Source: Clostridia bacterium
Lineage (GTDB): Bacteria > Bacillota_A > Clostridia > Oscillospirales > CAG-272
Assembly (NCBI GenBank): GCA_017414585.1
Contig: JAFQLN010000063.1
Coordinates: forward strand, 1-19,178
Direction: 5' to 3'
Length of the DNA: 19,178 nucleotides
A program made the position numbers and the translations under genes. The notes under the pieces were generated by a model that was not told the DNA's origin, searched no databases, and saw nothing but the letters and a program-made list of their open reading frames with translations. Positions 15,326-19,178 of this stretch are shown piece by piece (the first letter of the stretch is position 1; every line of letters begins with the position of its first letter).

Positions 15326-16858
15326 TCAGATTTCAAAGCTGAGCGCAATTCTGTTGTTTTCGGAAACTGCGGCTGTATCGCTCGTGAAGCATCCTTCTGC
15401 GAGGCGGAGCGCATAGGATGTGCCGTGGTAGTTGAGAGCAATGCGTTTGTCGGTACGTCCGATGACAGACGGGAGATGACCGCCGTCGGTGCCGATACGG
15501 AATTCGAGAGCAAAGGGTTTGGATGCGGCAAAAGTCATGCCGTTTTCGGAAAGGGTGACGTGCAGATCGCCGTAAGCCGCATCCGCTGTGCCGTTTCCGA
15601 GGTCGGTGAAGACCATTTCATCGGCAGAAAGCGTGCTTCCGTCGGCATAAGTGAAATAAACGCCTGCGAAAATGCCGTTTCCGCTGTTCCGGTTTCCGTC
15701 CACGACGGGGAGCGTTTCGTAAACCGCTTCATTGCCGGGGCAGACGGTGTTTTCAAACGGATCGGGATATTTTTCGTGAAAAACGTGCAGGTCGCGGACG
15801 CGGAACGTACCGTGGCTGGTGTAGAGATTGGTGCGGAAGAATTTTGTCGAATACCAGACGGAGGTTTTTTCGTCATCGTCGAAGGCATTGTGTGCGGTGA
15901 TCGCGGAAGGCGGTGTGGTTTTGAAGGTTTCCTTGTACCAGCGTCCGGTATCCCCGAGCGGTTCGACGACAAGTTTTCCTTCGTTCTGCATTTTTTCAAA
16001 CAGTGCGAACTGATAAATAAGACCGTCCTTCATTTTCGGCCAGCCGAAGCTGTTTTCCTGCCCTGCCTGCGCGTAGCCGAAGCTGAGACATTCTCCGTTG
16101 TAGTTTTCGCGCAGATACCAGTCCACCCATTTCGGAACGCCGCCGCCCACATGGGAATAGACAGGTTCGAGGGAAATGACGTGCTGACGGCGCGCACCGC
16201 TGTTCGGATCCAGAAGGTAATCGTATTGATATACGTGGTCGGAACCGAGCATACGGAAAAGAGGTGCCGGAATCTGTTCATCTTCGGACTGCGCGGGCAT
16301 GAAGATGTTTGTCCGGCTGGGATAATATCCCTGTCCGTAATAGCCGCCCCAGAGCGTGTAGCCATCGGTACCGTACTGTTCCTTGCAGTTGCAGAGTGCA
16401 TCGACTCCGTATTTGTCGCTGATATAGCGGATGGTGTGCGAGTCAAAGAACCACGAGCCGAATACACGGGGGTAATACCCGAAGACTGCACGGAATTCTT
16501 CGTACAGCACATCGACGAGTTTTTCACGCTCGGCTTTCGTGTAGCCGACAGAGAATCCGCAGTGTGCGTGCCAGTCCCAGGGGAAACGACCCGTCCAGCG
16601 CAGACCGGCTTTTTCCACGTGCGGCTGGGTGGTTTCAAACCATACGCCGATTTCAAACTGTGCAGGATCGAGTGACTTCAGAAGCTGTGCATATTCCGGC
16701 AGAATGAGCGCGTCATACTGCAGAAGAAATGTTCCGCGGAGATGATGCTTTTTCATCAGTGCAATCTGTTCGCGGACAGGTTCATACAGGTCAATGACCA
16801 GACGGGGTTCGCATCCGCGGATGAAATTGATGATGTTGACGATCTGGCGGTTTTTCAT
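15326..16858 (-). CDS. NodB-like barrel protein of unknown function
   Basis: The product is 510 residues with no signal peptide. ATG 16858 is chosen because GAAAGGAA lies 7 bases upstream; a longer frame to 17008 would run through the promoter. The first about 300 residues look like a (beta/alpha)-barrel of the polysaccharide deacetylase type: VREQIALMKKHHLRGTFLLQ, EIGVWFE and the metal-site-like WDWHAHCGFS (His97, His99), then VFGSWFFD. The last about 200 residues are beta-rich (VYFTYADGSTL and VTLSENGMTF) and may bind carbohydrate. I recall close relatives in gut Clostridia annotated only as deacetylase-like, so activity is not assigned. First gene of an operon with the phosphoesterase (16-bp gap), divergent from an AraC regulator. 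Confidence 0.75.
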   Translation of the reverse strand: MKNRQIVNIINFIRGCEPRLVIDLYEPVREQIALMKKHHLRGTFLLQYDALILPEYAQLLKSLDPAQFEIGVWFETTQPHVEKAGLRWTGRFPWDWHAHCGFSVGYTKAEREKLVDVLYEEFRAVFGYYPRVFGSWFFDSHTIRYISDKYGVDALCNCKEQYGTDGYTLWGGYYGQGYYPSRTNIFMPAQSEDEQIPAPLFRMLGSDHVYQYDYLLDPNSGARRQHVISLEPVYSHVGGGVPKWVDWYLRENYNGECLSFGYAQAGQENSFGWPKMKDGLIYQFALFEKMQNEGKLVVEPLGDTGRWYKETFKTTPPSAITAHNAFDDDEKTSVWYSTKFFRTNLYTSHGTFRVRDLHVFHEKYPDPFENTVCPGNEAVYETLPVVDGNRNSGNGIFAGVYFTYADGSTLSADEMVFTDLGNGTADAAYGDLHVTLSENGMTFAASKPFALEFRIGTDGGHLPSVIGRTDKRIALNYHGTSYALRLAEGCFTSDTAAVSENNRIALSFEI

Positions 16859-16894
16859 GGGGATATTCCTTTCTTGCGTTTTTTCAGAATATGT

Positions 16895-16923
16895 TTGCAA
16901 TTTTATTGGTTCTATTATATAAT
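16895..16923 (+). promoter_or_regulatory. Rightward promoter for the second AraC gene
   Basis: TTGCAA (16895-16900), 17 bases and TATAAT (16918-16923) give ten of twelve consensus matches. The predicted start near 16930 leaves about 60 bases of leader to ATG 16991, and rules out the in-frame ATG at 16925. The -10 overlaps that of the leftward promoter. Confidence 0.75.
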
Positions 16924-16942
16924 AATGAAAGAAGTGATGCAA
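16914..16942 (-). promoter_or_regulatory. Leftward promoter for the NodB-like/phosphoesterase operon, overlapping the rightward one
   Basis: On the - strand TTGCAT (16942-16937), 17 bases and TATAAT (16919-16914) form a good sigma-A promoter. Its -10 overlaps the rightward -10 in the perfect palindrome ATTATATAAT (16914-16923). The two -35 boxes are exact mirror positions about the palindrome centre. Direct copies of TGCAATT occur at 16896-16902 and 16938-16944, 42 bp apart. ATG 16858 follows about 50 bases after the expected start. Confidence 0.72.
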
Positions 16943-16990
16943 TTCACGAAACGACTCAATATGTGGACAAATCGACTGAATGGAGGGAGT

Positions 16991-17833
16991 ATGTGGCAGA
17001 GCTATCACCTTTATCCGGATACAATGAACAGCAATGTTTGCAGAGAGGATGTACCGCTGCAGCTCAACTGTACAGGATGCAATGAATGCACAAAGCAGAT
17101 ACGGGCGTCTGCGGTGCGGCGGGATTATTATCTATACTACCTGCACAGAGGGACAGTTTTTTCTAAAACAGCATCGGAAACAGGCGCGATCATGCATCCC
17201 GGAGACTTGATTGTGTATGAAGCGAATGTCCCGTTTCACTACAGAACGGAAGGAGAAGCGCCGACTGTACACTATTTTGCGCATTTTACGGGGAGCTGTG
17301 CACGGATGCTCCTTGAGCAGTGCGGCATAGAAACGAATCGGGTTTACAGCATGGAAAATACGGAGCAGATTCTCGGCTGTTTTCACGATCTGTTTGACTG
17401 CTGCCGGCGGAGAGACGCCTTATTTGTGCCGGACAGTGTGCAGAACCTGCTCGCACTGGTTGTCACAGCCGGAAGGCAGATTGCCCAGAGCAAAGAAAAA
17501 CTGTACCGCGCACGGATCGGTCAGGTGCAGAATTCGATTGATTTTATTGAAGCACATTTTACGGAAACCATTGCTGTCGAACGGCTTGCACAGATGGAAT
17601 TTCTCAGTGTGAGCCGGTACCGTTCTCTGTTCCGTGAAGTGATGCACCAGTCGCCGAAGGAGTACATCATCAGCCTGCGGATGGAGCTTGCCTGCCAGCT
17701 TCTTGCGAATACGGAGGAGAGCATTGCAGATATCGCGCGTTCTGCCGGGTACGAGGATCAGCGGTATTTCGCAAGACTGTTCCGGCAGCGGTTCGGCATT
17801 TCTCCGAGCGAATACAAGGACAGCGGCAGGTAA
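16991..17833 (+). CDS. AraC family transcriptional regulator
   Basis: The product is 280 residues. ATG 16991 is used because GGAGGG (16982-16987) lies directly upstream and earlier in-frame ATGs overlap the promoter or lack a ribosome site. The N-terminal sensor (about 25-150) has the usual RRDYYLYYLHRG and HPGDLIVYEANVPFHY pattern of cupin-type sugar-sensing AraC proteins. The C-terminal domain (about 180-280) holds both HTH units: IAVERLAQMEFLSVSRYRSL and SIADIARSAGYEDQRYFARL, ending FGISPSEYK. Cysteines at 17, 27, 30 and 33 (C-x2-C-x2-C) are denser than the usual C-G-x-E-x-C of relatives. It probably controls the divergent operon with which it shares a promoter core. Confidence 0.9.
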   Translation: MWQSYHLYPDTMNSNVCREDVPLQLNCTGCNECTKQIRASAVRRDYYLYYLHRGTVFSKTASETGAIMHPGDLIVYEANVPFHYRTEGEAPTVHYFAHFTGSCARMLLEQCGIETNRVYSMENTEQILGCFHDLFDCCRRRDALFVPDSVQNLLALVVTAGRQIAQSKEKLYRARIGQVQNSIDFIEAHFTETIAVERLAQMEFLSVSRYRSLFREVMHQSPKEYIISLRMELACQLLANTEESIADIARSAGYEDQRYFARLFRQRFGISPSEYKDSGR

Positions 17834-17846
17834 ATAGCTGAATCAG

Positions 17847-17900
17847 AAAAAACCATGACGGACTGCAGTGCAGCATCGTATCCGTCATGGCTTTTCTGTT
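17847..17900. terminator. Bidirectional terminator between AraC and isomerase genes
   Basis: CCATGACGGA (17853-17862) pairs perfectly with TCCGTCATGG (17881-17890), a 10-bp stem with an 18-base loop. On the - strand six T residues follow at once (complement of A 17847-17852). On the + strand CTTTTCTGTTT follows. It lies 19 bp after the AraC stop, and ends the leftward isomerase transcript too. Confidence 0.85.
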
Positions 17901-17954
17901 TATCCGGTTGTATTTGTCCGTCAAGCGTGGATGGGCATTCTTTTGTGCCAAAGC

Positions 17955-18794
17955 TTACCGACAGAAAATTTCCTTTAAATATGTGAGTGCAGCGGCGGAA
18001 TCCTTCTGGAAATCGCCGAAGCCGCATTCCACAGAAACCGCTCCGTCATACCCGGCGTCAAGCAGTTCTTTTGCAAAGCGGCGGTTGTAGGTGAGGTCGC
18101 CGCTGTCTTCGCATCCGGGGTACGAACGCTTCGGGGATTCGGCGATATGGCAGTGGCGGAGCAGGGGGACATACGTTTTCACGCAGGAAAGGTCCGTTCC
18201 TTCTTCCGCCATGTGAAAGGCGTCATAGAGCAGGCAAATGTTCGGATGACCGAGCGCGTGGATTGCATCGCCGGATTCCGGAACGGTAACGAAAATATTC
18301 GATTCGTGTCTGCGAAGCGGTTCGATCAGGAGGGTAATCCCGCGTTTGCCGGCTTCATCGGCAAGGCTGCGCATGAAATCGAACAGGGACGCGCGGCTTT
18401 CTTCCTCGTTGTCAGCAAGAAGCGAACGGGCAGCGCCGCTTCCGAAAACCGCGTAGGGAATGCCGAGTTCGTGCATGATATCAAAAATCTTTGCGGCGTG
18501 TGCGAGATAGGGAGTTTTGTCCTGTGCAGGATCGGCGAGTTTCCAGTCTCCGGGGAAAAGACTGTTGACTGCGGTCAGTCTGAGGGAGCTTTCCCGGTTT
18601 TCACGCACAAGGTATGCCCTGTCTTCATCGGACAGATGGGCGAGCATTCCGCCGGCACATTCGGTTGTGTCATAACCGAGACTGAGCAGATAACGGCATT
18701 TTGTGACGATCTGTTCGGCGGGGGACTGCGGAACAGAAGCGACACCTTCCGGCATGAGGGAACCGCCGGGAATACAGCAAGATAAACGAATCAT
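17955..18794 (-). CDS. Sugar phosphate isomerase/epimerase family TIM barrel protein
   Basis: The product is 279 residues, normal for the xylose isomerase-like TIM barrel family. ATG 18794 has GGAG 7 bases upstream; a longer frame to 19097 would run through the promoter into the neighbouring gene. The four metal ligands of the family can be picked out: Glu158 (LLIEPLRR), Asp191 (LLYDAFHM), His216 (HCHIAES) and Glu256 (VSVECGF). Relatives include tagatose/psicose epimerases, hydroxypyruvate isomerase, endonuclease IV-like and inositol-pathway enzymes, so the exact substrate is open. No signal peptide. It is a single-gene unit with its own promoter, divergent from a URO-D-like frame. Confidence 0.87.
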   Translation of the reverse strand: MIRLSCCIPGGSLMPEGVASVPQSPAEQIVTKCRYLLSLGYDTTECAGGMLAHLSDEDRAYLVRENRESSLRLTAVNSLFPGDWKLADPAQDKTPYLAHAAKIFDIMHELGIPYAVFGSGAARSLLADNEEESRASLFDFMRSLADEAGKRGITLLIEPLRRHESNIFVTVPESGDAIHALGHPNICLLYDAFHMAEEGTDLSCVKTYVPLLRHCHIAESPKRSYPGCEDSGDLTYNRRFAKELLDAGYDGAVSVECGFGDFQKDSAAALTYLKEIFCR

Positions 18795-18821
18795 ATGATT
18801 TCTCCAATCTGGGGATGTATG

Positions 18822-18839
18822 AAGATGTATTTTCATCTT
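18822..18839 (-). promoter_or_regulatory. AAGATG-N6-CATCTT palindrome at the isomerase transcription start
   Basis: AAGATG (18822-18827) and CATCTT (18834-18839) are a perfect 6-bp inverted repeat, placed just downstream of the predicted leftward -10 (18848-18843). The predicted start point falls within it. It could be a repressor operator or a short leader hairpin. Confidence 0.35.
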
Positions 18840-18842
18840 TAA

Positions 18843-18871
18843 TAAATAGCATAAAGAGATGGATTTGTCAA
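18843..18871 (-). promoter_or_regulatory. Leftward promoter of the isomerase gene
   Basis: On the - strand TTGACA (18871-18866) is followed after 17 bases by TATTTA (18848-18843), preceded by TGC, an extended -10. The -35 is perfect and the -10 is weak. The start codon at 18794 lies about 40 bases past the expected transcription start. Confidence 0.55.
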
Positions 18872-18908
18872 TATATTCCTCAGATTCAACGAAAAAAATC
18901 CAAAACGA

Positions 18909-19178
18909 ATGAACAAAAATACAGCCCCAGCCTCCGAACAGGCAGACAAATTCTTCGCCTTTGAACCCCCGGCAGGTGTTGGCGGACATTACGATATGGC
19001 TCCCGGCTTTGAAGAAAAAGTGTTGGAAGAAAAGGAAAACACCATTATCAAGGTAGAATCCACCGGGCTGATCATCGAAGTAGCCAAGGACGGACATTCC
19101 TCCATTCCGCGCTATCTCGGCAGCTCCATTGAAACGCCCGAAGACTGGAAGGAACTCAAGAAGCGCAGCTTCGACCGC
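18909..19178 (+). CDS. URO-D-like (COG0407) protein, apparently lacking its N-terminus, runs off the window
   Basis: The frame from ATG 18909 is open to the window end (90 codons). FEEKVLEEKENTIIKVES, then DGHSSIPRYLG, then TPEDWKELKKR match the segment that in the large URO-D-like methyltransferase family lies about 60-100 residues into the protein. Here only about 20 residues precede the matching DKFFAFEPP segment. The usual N-terminal block (an ERVLAALN...EPDRVP type) is absent in all three frames, because the DNA upstream is the isomerase promoter and gene. No Shine-Dalgarno precedes the ATG. Either the gene is 5'-truncated, or it belongs to a short-N-terminus branch. The C-terminal part is outside the window. 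Confidence 0.6.
   Translation, partial: MNKNTAPASEQADKFFAFEPPAGVGGHYDMAPGFEEKVLEEKENTIIKVESTGLIIEVAKDGHSSIPRYLGSSIETPEDWKELKKRSFDR

Noticed and set aside
15310..15531. Longer N-terminus for the phosphoesterase
   Set aside because: It would overlap about 200 bases of the NodB-like gene's C-terminus and is Ser/Thr-rich shadow sequence. The start at 15309 follows an AGGA site.
15077..16675. Frame of 532 codons on the + strand opposite the NodB-like gene
   Set aside because: It is antisense to a well-started gene with recognisable barrel motifs, and its own translation matches no family.
16742..16990. Longer N-terminus for the second AraC regulator
   Set aside because: It would include the promoter and part of the opposite gene. 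GGAGGG directly precedes ATG 16991.
18795..19097. Longer N-terminus for the isomerase-type protein
   Set aside because: It would cross a TTGACA promoter and the opposite URO-D-like frame. ATG 18794 has a good ribosome site and begins the normal family fold.

Overview
The window reads as accessory carbohydrate-handling DNA from a Gram-positive, probably gut- or rumen-associated member of Bacillota (class Clostridia). The basis is inferential. Starts carry strong Shine-Dalgarno sequences (GGAGG or AAGGA type) and promoters are sigma-A-like (TTGACA-N17-TATAAT). There are lipobox lipoproteins, a surface protein with a sortase-like PQTSD tail, and the protein families (COG0407 URO-D-like proteins, DHHW/MBOAT pair, family 1 solute-binding lipoproteins, AraC regulators) typical of that class. 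No rRNA, tRNA, IS element, phage gene or CRISPR array is visible. Genes are closely packed, and no stretch over 300 bases lacks a gene.

Layout. (1) 1-71 holds the last 22 codons of an unknown + strand gene. (2) 223-1587 (+) encodes a secreted, apparently wall-anchored protein with two copies of one beta-rich domain. Unusual inverted repeats lie on both sides of it, and a bidirectional terminator separates it from the next gene. (3) 4551-1798 (-) is a DHHW/SGNH-like protein followed by an MBOAT O-acyltransferase, a standard pair for acylating an exported polysaccharide. (4) 8920-4649 (-) is a tight unit of a solute-binding lipoprotein, a cytosolic URO-D-like protein and a three-module discoidin-like lipoprotein. 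(5) 8921-9081 is a divergent control region with a perfect consensus promoter firing rightward. (6) 9082-14129 (+) is an AraC regulator, a NodB-like deacetylase-family protein and a GH2 beta-galactosidase-type enzyme, ending at a shared terminator. (7) 16858-14194 (-) is a large NodB-like protein of unknown function plus a calcineurin-like phosphoesterase. It is divergent from a second AraC regulator (16991-17833, +), and the two promoters share one palindromic -10. (8) 18794-17955 (-) is a sugar isomerase/epimerase-type TIM barrel. (9) 18909 to the window end (+) is a second URO-D-like reading frame that seems to lack the normal N-terminus.

How they may work together (inference): lipoproteins capture a glycan or sugar at the surface. 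Cytosolic enzymes without signal peptides (GH2, two NodB-like proteins, isomerase, phosphoesterase, URO-D-like protein) process the imported or intracellular sugar. Two AraC regulators sit at the two divergent hubs. No permease, corrinoid protein or kinase is present in the window, so the pathway is incomplete here. The most unusual items are the symmetric overlapping divergent promoters at 16895-16942, the URO-D protein embedded between two surface lipoproteins, the altered sodium-site residues of the GH2 enzyme, and the paired palindromes and 13-bp inverted repeats around the surface-protein gene.
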